A stretch of 64,000 nucleotides of DNA, taken from NCBI RefSeq assembly GCF_003850045.1, contig NZ_RQJX01000006.1, forward strand, positions 84,988 through 148,987. The letters run 5' to 3'. The notes under the pieces are model-generated. The model searched no databases. It saw nothing but the letters and a program-made list of their open reading frames with translations, and was not told the origin of the DNA. The position numbers and the translations under genes are program-made. Numbering within the stretch: the first letter of the stretch is position 1; each line of letters opens with the position of its first letter. The DNA comes from Aeromicrobium camelliae. Lineage in GTDB: Bacteria; Actinomycetota; Actinomycetes; Propionibacteriales; Nocardioidaceae. This document shows positions 16,671 through 24,656 of this stretch, one piece after another.

Positions 16671-19337
16671 TCAGTGCCCGGCTTCGTGCCAGGTCCGGCC
16701 GATGCCGACGGAGACGTCGAGCGGCACCGAGAGCTGCGCGGCGCCCGCCATCTGCTCGCGCACGAGGCTCTCCACCCGGTCCAGCTCGCCGCGCGCTACT
16801 TCGAGGACGAGTTCGTCGTGCACCTGCAGCAGCATCCGGGACCGCAGCCCGGATTCGCGCAGCGCACGATCGACGCCGAGCATCGCGACCTTGATGATGT
16901 CGGCCGCCGACCCCTGGATCGGGGCGTTGAGCGCCATGCGCTCGGCCATCTCCCGGCGCTGACGGTTGTCGCTCTGCAGGTCGGGCAGGTAGCGACGACG
17001 CCCCATGATCGTCTCGGTGAACCCGGTTTGGCGCGCATCGTCAACCACGCCCTGCAGGTAATCGCGCACCCCGCCGAAGGTCTGGAAGTAGTCGTCCATG
17101 AGGACCTGAGCCTCGCCAGGGGTGATACCGAGCTGCTGCCCCAGGCCGTACGACGAGAGGCCGTAGGCGAGGCCGTAGTTCATCGCCTTGATGCGTGCGC
17201 GCAAGCCGCCGTCGATGTCGTCGGGGGCGCGGTCGAACACCTTGGCCGCCATGACGGTGTGGAAGTCATGGCCGGACCGGAACGCCTCGATGAGGTCGGC
17301 ATCCTCGGACAAGTGCGCCATGATCCGCATCTCGATCTGGCTGTAGTCCGCGGTGAGCAGGGTCTCGAAGCCCTCACCCACGCAGAAGGCCTCGCGGATC
17401 CGGCGACCGGACTCGGTGCGGATCGGGATGTTCTGCAGGTTCGGGTCGGCCGAGCTGAGTCGGCCGGTGGCCGCGATCGTCTGGTAGTACGTCGTGTGGA
17501 TGCGGCCGTCGGACTGCACCGTCTTCTGCAAGCCCTCGACCGTCTGCCGCAAGCGGGTGACGTCGCGGTGGGCCAGCAGGTGCTCGAGGAACGGGTGCTC
17601 GGTCTTGGCGTAGAGGGACTGCAGCGCGTCAGCATCGGTGGTGTAACCGGTCTTGGTGCGCTTGGTCTTGGGCATGGCCAGCTCTTCGAACAGGACGACC
17701 TGCAGCTGCTTGGGCGAGCCGAGGTTCACCTCCCGGCCGATCACCGCGTACGCGTCCTGCGCCGCCCCGAGCATGCGATGGGTGAACTCCTGATGCAGGG
17801 CGTCGAGATGCGCGCCGTCGACGGCGATGCCGGTGGACTCCATCTGCCGCAACACCCGGATCAGCGGCAACTCGACCGAGCGCAAGAGGTCCAGCGCGCC
17901 GTGCTGCTCCACTTGCGGCTCGAGGGTGGCCCAGAGGTCGACCGCCGCGCGGGCGCGCTGCACCGCGCTCTGCGCGCCGGCGGAGTCGTCGTCGAACGCC
18001 AACTGACCGGAGTCGTCGCTCGTACTGATCTCGCGGTGCAGATAGCGGACCGCGAGGTCAGCGAGATCGTAGGAACGCTGGTCAGGGCGCACGAGGTAGG
18101 CGGCGAGGGCGGTATCGGCGACGACGCCGTCGACACTCCAGCCCTGCGCGGCCAGCGCGTGGACTTGGCCCTTGGCGTCATGGAAGACCTTCTGCCGGGT
18201 CGTATCGGCCAGCCATGCGGCGAGCGCCGCGTCGTCCTGCACCGTCAGCGCGTCGGTGCTGACCCACATGCCGTGGCCGTCGGCGGTGGCCACGGCGATG
18301 GTGTCGGCCCGCGCACCCGAGGGACGCAAGACGCCCGATACGTCGACACCCACGACGGTGCCCGCTGCCGCGTGTTCGTCGAGCCAGGCACCGACCTGCC
18401 CCTCCCCAGGGAGGGCGAGGTCGAGCGCGACAGCGGCGTCGGCCGACGCCTTCTCGTCGCCGCCGCCGAGGTAGTCGAACAACCGCTCGCGCAAGGCGGA
18501 GAACTCCAGGGCGTCGAACACGCGGTGGATGGCGTCGCGGTTCCACTCGGTGGTGAAGCCGAGATCGGTGGGCCCTGCAGGCAGGTCCAGATCGCACACC
18601 AGCGCGTTGAGCCGCCGGTTCCGCAGGACGTCGTCGAGATGGTCGCGCAGCGACTGGCCGGCCTTGCCCCCGATCGCGTCGACGTTCGCCACGACGCCGT
18701 CGAGGCCGTCGTAGGCGTTGATCCACTTGGCGGCCGTCTTGGGTCCCACCCCGGGGACGCCCGGGAGGTTGTCGCTGGACTCCCCCACCAGCGCGGCGAG
18801 GTCGGGGTACCGCTGCGGCGGCACACCGTACTTCTCCTCGACCGCGGCAGGCGTCATGCGCGAGAGGTCGGAGACGCCGCGCTTGGGATAGAGGATGGTG
18901 GTGCGGTCGCTGACCAGCTGGAAGGAGTCGCGGTCGCCGGTGCAGATCAGCACCTCCATGCCGGCGTCCTCGGCCTGGCGCGCGAGGGTGCCGATGACGT
19001 CGTCGGCCTCGTAACCGGGCTTCTCCAGGTACTGGATGCCGAGCGCGTCGAGGACCTCTTTGACGAGTTCGACCTGTCCCTTGAACTCCTGCGGGGAGGC
19101 CGAGCGGTTGGCCTTGTACTCGGCGTACTGCTCGGTGCGGAACGAGGCGCGGGAGACGTCGAACGCCACCCCGACGTGCGTGGGCTTCTCATCGCGCAGC
19201 ACGTTGATGAGCATCGAGGTGAACCCGAAGACTGCGTTGGTGCTCTGCCCGGTAGTGGTGGAGAAGTTCTCCACCGGCAACGCGAAGAAGGCGCGGTAGG
19301 CGACTGAATGGCCGTCGATCAGCAGGAGTCGGTCCAC
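16671..19337 (-). CDS. polA: DNA polymerase I
   Basis: Repair and Okazaki-fragment-processing polymerase, about 888 aa. Residues 1–300 form the 5'-3' exonuclease (LLIDGHSVAYRAFFALP, GYEADDVIGTLA, ICTGDRDSFQLV, GVPGVGPKTAAKW). About 310–490 correspond to the 3'-5' exonuclease fold, but the DxE motif is replaced by GVDVSGV, so proofreading is probably lost, as in other actinobacterial PolA. The C-terminal polymerase domain is intact (LTADYSQIEMRIMAHLSED, RIKAMNYGLAYGLSSYGL, LLQVHDELVLEV). Several in-frame GTG starts exist (19367, 19346, 19337). 19337 was chosen because AGGGTGG lies about 5 nt upstream and the protein then begins just before the conserved LLLIDGHS. Confidence 0.95.
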   Translation of the reverse strand: MDRLLLIDGHSVAYRAFFALPVENFSTTTGQSTNAVFGFTSMLINVLRDEKPTHVGVAFDVSRASFRTEQYAEYKANRSASPQEFKGQVELVKEVLDALGIQYLEKPGYEADDVIGTLARQAEDAGMEVLICTGDRDSFQLVSDRTTILYPKRGVSDLSRMTPAAVEEKYGVPPQRYPDLAALVGESSDNLPGVPGVGPKTAAKWINAYDGLDGVVANVDAIGGKAGQSLRDHLDDVLRNRRLNALVCDLDLPAGPTDLGFTTEWNRDAIHRVFDALEFSALRERLFDYLGGGDEKASADAAVALDLALPGEGQVGAWLDEHAAAGTVVGVDVSGVLRPSGARADTIAVATADGHGMWVSTDALTVQDDAALAAWLADTTRQKVFHDAKGQVHALAAQGWSVDGVVADTALAAYLVRPDQRSYDLADLAVRYLHREISTSDDSGQLAFDDDSAGAQSAVQRARAAVDLWATLEPQVEQHGALDLLRSVELPLIRVLRQMESTGIAVDGAHLDALHQEFTHRMLGAAQDAYAVIGREVNLGSPKQLQVVLFEELAMPKTKRTKTGYTTDADALQSLYAKTEHPFLEHLLAHRDVTRLRQTVEGLQKTVQSDGRIHTTYYQTIAATGRLSSADPNLQNIPIRTESGRRIREAFCVGEGFETLLTADYSQIEMRIMAHLSEDADLIEAFRSGHDFHTVMAAKVFDRAPDDIDGGLRARIKAMNYGLAYGLSSYGLGQQLGITPGEAQVLMDDYFQTFGGVRDYLQGVVDDARQTGFTETIMGRRRYLPDLQSDNRQRREMAERMALNAPIQGSAADIIKVAMLGVDRALRESGLRSRMLLQVHDELVLEVARGELDRVESLVREQMAGAAQLSVPLDVSVGIGRTWHEAGH

Positions 19338-19380
19338 GACAGCCACCCTAGACCGCCGGACCGACACGAAGGAGCGACGG

Positions 19381-19986
19381 TCAGCCGACGGGGGTGCCGA
19401 CCCGGCGCCGCAGCGTGCGACGCACTGCTAGAAGACGTCCGGTGACCTTCGAATGGGCGACCTTGCCGTCGAGGCGCGCCCGCAACAGGCTGGTCTGCGC
19501 GGCTCGGAGCACCGCGATCTGGTTGAAGCCGAGCTTGGCCATGTAGCGGTTCGACTCGCGCGCGTGCGCCGAGACGGTCGACAGGATGATCTCGCAGCCC
19601 TGCTCCTCGGCGTGGGCCGCCATGGCGGACAACAACAGCGCTGCGATGGACTTGCGGCGGCATTCGGGGGCGACCTGGAGGTCGGTCACGACGAGGACGC
19701 GCGACCGGCTGACCGGGGTGAGGGTGGCGAGGTCGCCCACGACAGCACCGACGACGCGTTCCTCCTCGTCGACCGCGACGATGATGCGGCGTGCGCGATG
19801 GGCGAAGTTGAAGGCGAGGGCCTCGGCGGCCTCCTCGCATGTGGGCTCGCGCCACAGCGTCTGCTGACTGAACGCCTCGGAGCCCTCGTCGCCCGCGGCG
19901 GCCGCGCAGGCAGCCCACAGGCAGATCAGGTTCTCGGCGTCATCGATCGTCGCGTCCCGCAGCGTCACCGGCGGCCGTGCTCCCAT
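19381..19986 (-). CDS. GNAT family N-acetyltransferase
   Basis: A 201-aa acetyltransferase of the GNAT superfamily. The acetyl-CoA-binding core is visible as VTDLQVAPECRRKSIAALLLSAMAAHAEEQG (strand 4, the pyrophosphate-binding Q/RxxGxA-like loop read here as CRRKSIA, helix 3), followed by ILSTVSAHARESNRYMAKLGF (strand 5 and the typical N-x-x-x-Y/F-K-x-G-F motif). A basic C-terminal tail follows (VTGRLLAVRRTLRRRVG). The frame is open 102 codons further upstream, but ATG at 19986, preceded by an AAGGGTGGGG stretch, starts directly before the first GNAT strand (VTLRDATIDDAENL). The substrate is unknown. Confidence 0.82.
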   Translation of the reverse strand: MGARPPVTLRDATIDDAENLICLWAACAAAAGDEGSEAFSQQTLWREPTCEEAAEALAFNFAHRARRIIVAVDEEERVVGAVVGDLATLTPVSRSRVLVVTDLQVAPECRRKSIAALLLSAMAAHAEEQGCEIILSTVSAHARESNRYMAKLGFNQIAVLRAAQTSLLRARLDGKVAHSKVTGRLLAVRRTLRRRVGTPVG

Positions 19987-20130
19987 GCCCCACCCTTCCG
20001 TCCGCTTACCAGCCCCCCGACCACGGCACAGCGTACGCCTTCTCGCCGCCCGTCGGACAGCCCTCGTCCCCGTCCCTGGGGACGGACGGTCACGTCCGAA
20101 GAATGAAACCGAACTGTTACCAGCGTTTAC

Positions 20131-20159
20131 TGCACAGCCGCCGCGAATAGACCTATGCT
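20131..20159 (+). promoter_or_regulatory. Possible promoter of livHMGF
   Basis: TGCACA at 20131–20136 and TATGCT at 20154–20159 are 17 bp apart and lie about 55 nt upstream of the livH start in an otherwise GC-rich gap. The -10 is a good match, the -35 is weak. Confidence 0.3.
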
Positions 20160-20213
20160 CATGCGGAACGTGCGGGCAGTACCGTGCCCGGACACGAGAC
20201 ACAGGAGAAGTGT

Positions 20214-21524
20214 GTGCGACAGCGACTAGCTGCGGCATGCGTACTGATGCTGGGGGCGATCCTCCTCGGTGCCGGTGGCGCATATGGAACATCGCCCGCC
20301 GCGCTGCCGAGCGAGAGTTCGGACAACTCGATCACCGTCGTCCTGATCGACACCCGAGGCACCGAAGCCGGCGAGTCCGGCAAGCCTGTGCCCGATGTCG
20401 ACATCGAGGTGTCGGACGACTCGGGAACCGTGGGCGAAGGAACCACCGACGAGGAGGGCCGCGCGTCCATCCCCATCCCCGGCCTCGGTTCGTACACCGT
20501 GACGGTGGACGAGGACACGCTTCCTGAGGACACCCAGCTCAGCGGCGAGGGAGGTAACGAGCGCACCGTCAACGTCGTGATCTCCGGCGACATGCGCGTC
20601 CAGTTCCCGATCGCCGACGAGCGCGCCGCAGGTGCCGGCTTCGTCAGCAAACTGATGACCGGAGCCGTGTCGGGCGTGAAGTTCGGCCTCATCATCGGTC
20701 TCGCCGCACTCGGCCTCTCGATGGTCTTCGGAACGACGGGCCTCACCAACTTCTCCCACGGCGAGCTCATCACCTTCGGTGGCCTCGTCGTCTACGGCTT
20801 CAACCGCGGCCTCGGGCTGCCGGTGGTCCTCGCCGGCATCCTCACCGTCATCGTCTCCGCCGGATTCGGCTGGGTCCAGGAACGCGGGCTCTGGCGGCCG
20901 CTGCGCAGGCGCGGTACCGGGCTGGTCGCCATGATGATCGTCTCGATCGGTTTCGCGCTCTTCTTGCGCAACGTCTACCAGTACGTGTTCGGCGGCAACA
21001 CCAAGTCGCTCTCGCAGTACGTGTCCCAGCAGCGCGTCTCGCTCGGTCCGATCTCGCTCGCGCCCAAGGAGATGGCGATCATGGCGATCGCCTTCGTCGC
21101 GATCGCTCTGGTCTGCGCCGCGTTGATGACCACGCGCCTCGGCAAGGCGACGCGCGCGGTGGCGGACAACCCGGCTCTCGCCTCGTCGTCGGGTCTGCGC
21201 GTCGACGGCGTGATCGGTTCGGTGTGGATCGTCGGAACCGCGCTGACCGGTCTGGCCGGCGTCCTGCTCGCGGTCGACCAGCAGGTGGAGTTCCAGATGG
21301 GCTTCAAGATGCTGCTCCTGGTCTTCGCGAGCGTCACCCTCGGCGGCCTCGGCACCGTCTGGGGCGCCCTCATCGGCAGCATGGTCGTCGGCATCATGGT
21401 CGAGGTCTCCCCCGTGCTGGGCGTCCCGGCAGAACTCAAGTACACCCCGGCGTTGCTGGTGCTCATCCTCATCCTTCTGGTGAGGCCACAGGGCATCCTC
21501 GGACGTCGCGAGCGGATCGGATGA
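20214..21524 (+). CDS. livH: Branched-chain amino acid ABC permease LivH with an extracytoplasmic N-terminal domain
   Basis: Inner-membrane permease of a branched-chain amino acid (HAAT) ABC transporter. The 436-aa product is about 140 residues longer than typical LivH (about 290–300). Residues 1–24 form a signal peptide. About 39–132 form a beta-rich Ig/carboxypeptidase-regulatory-like domain (GKPVPDVDIEVSDDSG, TTDEEGRASIPIPG, GSYTVTVDEDTLP). The classical permease begins at about 142 (GLIIGLAALGLSMVFGTTGLTNFSHGELITFGG). The GTG at 20214 has AGGAGAAG 7 nt upstream. It is the first gene of livHMGF; livM starts 4 nt after its stop. Confidence 0.92.
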   Translation: MRQRLAAACVLMLGAILLGAGGAYGTSPAALPSESSDNSITVVLIDTRGTEAGESGKPVPDVDIEVSDDSGTVGEGTTDEEGRASIPIPGLGSYTVTVDEDTLPEDTQLSGEGGNERTVNVVISGDMRVQFPIADERAAGAGFVSKLMTGAVSGVKFGLIIGLAALGLSMVFGTTGLTNFSHGELITFGGLVVYGFNRGLGLPVVLAGILTVIVSAGFGWVQERGLWRPLRRRGTGLVAMMIVSIGFALFLRNVYQYVFGGNTKSLSQYVSQQRVSLGPISLAPKEMAIMAIAFVAIALVCAALMTTRLGKATRAVADNPALASSSGLRVDGVIGSVWIVGTALTGLAGVLLAVDQQVEFQMGFKMLLLVFASVTLGGLGTVWGALIGSMVVGIMVEVSPVLGVPAELKYTPALLVLILILLVRPQGILGRRERIG

Positions 21525-21528
21525 CGAC

Positions 21529-22518
21529 ATGGACTGGGGATCGATCTTCTCGAACGCCATGGCCTCGGCCCTCGGGCCCGATGCCATCGTCTACGCCTTG
21601 GCCGCCATCGGCCTGAACGTGCACTTCGGGTACACCGGACTGCTCAACTTCGGTCAGGCGGGCTTCATGGCCGTCGCCGCCTACGGCCTGGCCGCCAGTG
21701 TGGCCACCTGGGGGCTGCCGTTCTGGGTCGGCATCGCGATCGGCTTCGGCGCCGCGCTGCTGCTGGCCCTTCTCCTGGGTGTGCCGACGCTCCGGCTGCG
21801 CGCCGACTATCTGGCCATCGCGACGATCGCGAGCGCGGAGATCCTCCGCCTCGTCTTCGGCTCGGTCACGTTGTCGGACTGGTTCGGCGGCAGCAACGGC
21901 CGCCAGCAGTTCGCCAACACCTTCTATGACATGAACCCGTATTCGAGCCGGCTCGACTTCGGCCTCTTCAGCTTCAGCGCGAACGACGCGTGGGTGTTCA
22001 CGGTCGGCTGGTTCCTCGTGGCGCTGAGCTGCCTCGCCGTCTGGTCGCTCATGCGCAGCCCGTGGGGCCGTGTCCTCAAGTCGATCCGCGAGGACGAGGA
22101 CGCCGTGCGCTCGCTGGGCAAGAACGTGTTCTCGTACAAGATGCAGGCGCTGATCCTCGGCGGCATGTTCGGTGCGCTGGCCGGTTTCATGCTCGCGATC
22201 AAGCAGCAGTCGGTCATTCCCACCGACTACGCCACGGACATCACCTTCTTCGCCTACACCGCCCTCCTGCTCGGCGGCGCCGGCCGCGTGCTGGGGCCGG
22301 TCATCGGTGCGATCATTTTCTGGTTCCTCATGACGTTCCTCGGAGGCTTCTTCAGCTCCGCGGCGTCCATCGACCTGATCCCGGACGTGGTCATGTCCGA
22401 CATTCAGGCCAGCCTGGTTCGTTTCATCCTGGTCGGCGCGGGGCTCATGGCACTCATGATCTTCCGGCCACAGGGCATCTTCGGAGACCGTAGGGAGATC
22501 GCGATCGATGGACGTTGA
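21529..22518 (+). CDS. livM: Branched-chain amino acid ABC permease LivM
   Basis: Second permease subunit of the HAAT transporter, 329 aa with about 9–10 membrane helices. The signature GYTGLLNFGQAGFMAVAAYG lies near residue 34, and LRLRADYLAIATIASAEILRLV and the EAA-like loop SIREDEDAVRSLGKNVFSYK near residue 185 contact the ATPases. It starts 4 nt after livH, and its 3' end overlaps livG by 11 nt, so the operon is tightly coupled. Unlike livH here, it carries no extra extracellular domain. Confidence 0.94.
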   Translation: MDWGSIFSNAMASALGPDAIVYALAAIGLNVHFGYTGLLNFGQAGFMAVAAYGLAASVATWGLPFWVGIAIGFGAALLLALLLGVPTLRLRADYLAIATIASAEILRLVFGSVTLSDWFGGSNGRQQFANTFYDMNPYSSRLDFGLFSFSANDAWVFTVGWFLVALSCLAVWSLMRSPWGRVLKSIREDEDAVRSLGKNVFSYKMQALILGGMFGALAGFMLAIKQQSVIPTDYATDITFFAYTALLLGGAGRVLGPVIGAIIFWFLMTFLGGFFSSAASIDLIPDVVMSDIQASLVRFILVGAGLMALMIFRPQGIFGDRREIAIDGR

Positions 22519-23422
22519 GACCTCAGCGAAGGGCCGGGAGGCCCTCGCCTCGGTGCCGAACACGCCCGGGGCCCCTAAACCCGACCCGATCGTCGTCGGC
22601 GACGGCATCACCCGCACCTTCGGCGGCCTGACCGCCGTCGACGTGGAGCACATCGAGATCCAGCGTGGCGTCATCACCGCCCTGATCGGCCCGAACGGCG
22701 CGGGCAAGACCACGCTGTTCAACCTGCTCACCGGGTTCGACAAGCCGGACGCGGGCGACTGGTCCTTCAACGGGAACCGACTCGCCGGGCTCCCGGCGTT
22801 CAAGGTCGCCCGGCTCGGCATGGTCCGCACGTTCCAGCTCACCAAGGTGCTCTCCAAGCTCACCGTGATCGAGAACATGCGCCTCGGCGCGACCGGGCAG
22901 CGTGGCGAGCACTTCTGGTTGTCGATGCTCCCGCCGCTGTGGCGAGCTCAGGAGCAGGCCAACACCGAGCGCGCCGACGACCTGCTGCGGCGGTTCAAGC
23001 TCGACGCCAAACGCGAGGATTTCGCCGGATCGCTCTCGGGCGGCCAGCGCAAGCTGCTCGAGATGGCGCGCGCGCTCATGGTCGACCCCGAGCTGATCAT
23101 GCTCGACGAGCCGATGGCCGGCGTGAACCCGGCGCTCAAGCAGTCTCTGCTGGGGCACGTGAAGTCGCTGCGCGAGGAGGGTCGCACCGTCCTCTTCGTC
23201 GAGCACGACATGGACATGGTCCGCGACATCTCCGACTGGGTCATCGTCATGGCGCAGGGCAAGATCGTCGCGGAGGGGCGACCCGAGCAGATCATGGCGG
23301 ACCCCGCGGTCATCGACGCCTACCTCGGCGCCCACCACGACGCAGACCTCAGCGAGCTCGACGAAGCCCGGATCGAGGCCGAGGCCACGGCCGAGCTCGA
23401 CCAGGAGGCCAAGAATGACTGA
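22508..23422 (+). CDS. livG: Branched-chain amino acid ABC ATPase LivG
   Basis: ATP-binding subunit, 304 aa. Walker A is GPNGAGKTTLFNLLTGF (near residue 63), the Q-loop is MVRTFQLTKVLSKLTVIENM, the signature is LSGGQRKLLEMARALM, Walker B is LIMLDEPMAGVNP, and the switch His is in VLFVEHDMDMVRD. It has an N-terminal extension of about 35 residues and a Glu-rich C-terminal tail (EARIEAEATAELDQEAKND), slightly longer than usual. The start overlaps the livM end by 11 nt, and the end overlaps livF by 8 nt. Confidence 0.94.
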   Translation: MDVETSAKGREALASVPNTPGAPKPDPIVVGDGITRTFGGLTAVDVEHIEIQRGVITALIGPNGAGKTTLFNLLTGFDKPDAGDWSFNGNRLAGLPAFKVARLGMVRTFQLTKVLSKLTVIENMRLGATGQRGEHFWLSMLPPLWRAQEQANTERADDLLRRFKLDAKREDFAGSLSGGQRKLLEMARALMVDPELIMLDEPMAGVNPALKQSLLGHVKSLREEGRTVLFVEHDMDMVRDISDWVIVMAQGKIVAEGRPEQIMADPAVIDAYLGAHHDADLSELDEARIEAEATAELDQEAKND

Positions 23423-24200
23423 CAACGCGACCACCACCCCCGAGCGGGAGGCGCACCTCGCCGCGGCGGAGGGCGCGATCCTGCGGGCGGACAACCTCAT
23501 CGCCGGTTACCTGCCCGGCGTCAACATCCTCAACGGCGCCGACCTGTACTGCCAGCCCGGCGAACTGGTGGGCATCATCGGCCCGAACGGCGCAGGCAAG
23601 TCGACCCTCCTCAAGGCGCTCTTCGGCCTCGTGACGGTGCACACCGGCACCGTCCAGCTCAAGGGCGAGGACATCACGAACCTGCGGGCCGACCAGCTGG
23701 TCACCAAGGGCATCGGTTTCGTACCCCAGACCAACAACGTGTTCCCCAGCCTCACCATCGAGGAGAACCTGCAGATGGGCTGCTACCAGCAGCCCAAGAG
23801 GTTCGCCGAGCGATTCGACTTCGTCACCGACCTGTTCCCGCGGTTGGGCGAGCGGCGCAAGCAGCGCGCCGGGTCGCTCTCCGGCGGCGAGCGGCAGATG
23901 GTGGCGATGGGCCGGGCGCTCATGATGGACCCGTCGGTGCTCCTGCTCGACGAGCCGTCCGCCGGGCTCTCCCCCGTGCTCCAGGACGAGGTCTTCGTCC
24001 AGACGCGCAACATCAATCGCGCCGGGGTCTCGGTGGTCATGGTCGAGCAGAACGCACGTCGTTGCCTGCAGATCTGCGACCGTGGCTACGTTCTCGACCA
24101 GGGCCGCAACGCCTACACCGGCACGGGCCGCGAACTGGCCGACGATCCCAAGGTCATCGAGCTCTATCTCGGCACGCTCGGGCAGCGCGACGCCGGCTGA
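23415..24200 (+). CDS. livF: Branched-chain amino acid ABC ATPase LivF
   Basis: Second ATP-binding subunit, 261 aa, expected to pair with LivG. Walker A is GPNGAGKSTLLKALFGL, the Q-loop region is GFVPQTNNVFPSLTIEENL, the signature is LSGGERQMVAMGRALM, Walker B is VLLLDEPSAGLSP and the switch His position is replaced by VVMVEQNARRCL, where Gln instead of His is normal for LivF. It is the last gene of livHMGF and is followed 15 nt later by a strong hairpin. Confidence 0.94.
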   Translation: MTDNATTTPEREAHLAAAEGAILRADNLIAGYLPGVNILNGADLYCQPGELVGIIGPNGAGKSTLLKALFGLVTVHTGTVQLKGEDITNLRADQLVTKGIGFVPQTNNVFPSLTIEENLQMGCYQQPKRFAERFDFVTDLFPRLGERRKQRAGSLSGGERQMVAMGRALMMDPSVLLLDEPSAGLSPVLQDEVFVQTRNINRAGVSVVMVEQNARRCLQICDRGYVLDQGRNAYTGTGRELADDPKVIELYLGTLGQRDAG

Positions 24201-24214
24201 GCCGTAGCAGCGCA

Positions 24215-24249
24215 CGAGGGCCCCGGGAGCCATGCTCCCGGGGCCCTCG
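24215..24249 (+). terminator. Terminator hairpin of livHMGF
   Basis: Arms 24215–24230 and 24234–24249 form a perfect 16-bp GC-rich stem with a 3-nt loop directly after livF. The small minus-strand gene ends 8 nt beyond it, so it may work in both directions. Confidence 0.8.
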
Positions 24250-24256
24250 TCGCGGT

Positions 24257-24532
24257 TCAGTTCCCGGCGGGACGCGAGTGCACATCGGCGCCGCTGGCCG
24301 GTGAGAGCGCTCTGACGACCAAGCCCGCGGCGACCAGGGCGGCGCCGAACGGTGCGCCGAAGCTGAGAAGGACGTCGGGCAGGACGATCGCAGTGTCGGT
24401 GACTCGCTGCTCGCCCGCAGCGAGCAGTTGAGTCAACCAGGAGAGGACGGCGCTGTATGACGCTCGCCCGATTGCTGTGACGGCGAGGACGAGTACGCCC
24501 GAGGCCACGAGACCCTTGGCCGTTGAGAACAC
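24257..24532 (-). CDS. Small membrane protein, unknown function
   Basis: A 91-aa hydrophobic protein with two or three membrane helices: residues about 7–26 (GLVASGVLVLAVTAIGRAS) and 57–77 (LLSFGAPFGAALVAAGLVV), with a weaker one between. An upstream in-frame GTG at 24559 exists, but the GTG at 24532 has a perfect AGGAGGT 5 nt before the GGCCA–GTG, so it decides the start. It sits alone between the livF and livK terminators, convergent with liv. I do not recognise a family. The strong ribosome site supports that it is a real gene. Confidence 0.6.
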   Translation of the reverse strand: MFSTAKGLVASGVLVLAVTAIGRASYSAVLSWLTQLLAAGEQRVTDTAIVLPDVLLSFGAPFGAALVAAGLVVRALSPASGADVHSRPAGN

Positions 24533-24604
24533 TGGCCCACCTCCTGTCGTTCCGCTCACCTTAGCCAGGGCGGCCGCCGATGCGTTCGACGCCCGCCGCG
24601 ACGA

Positions 24605-24636
24605 CGATCGCCCCGGGCCGAGGCCCGGGGCGATCG
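24605..24636 (-). terminator. Terminator hairpin of livK
   Basis: Arms 24605–24619 and 24622–24636 are perfectly complementary, and the inner GGCC–GA–GGCC bases likely open to form the loop. It lies 21 nt past the livK stop. Confidence 0.75.
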
Positions 24637-24656
24637 CTCATGCGGAGTGGGTCCGG

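Noticed and set aside
16674..19307. A plus-strand open frame of about 877 codons
   Set aside because: It mirrors polA on the opposite strand and has no recognisable domain.
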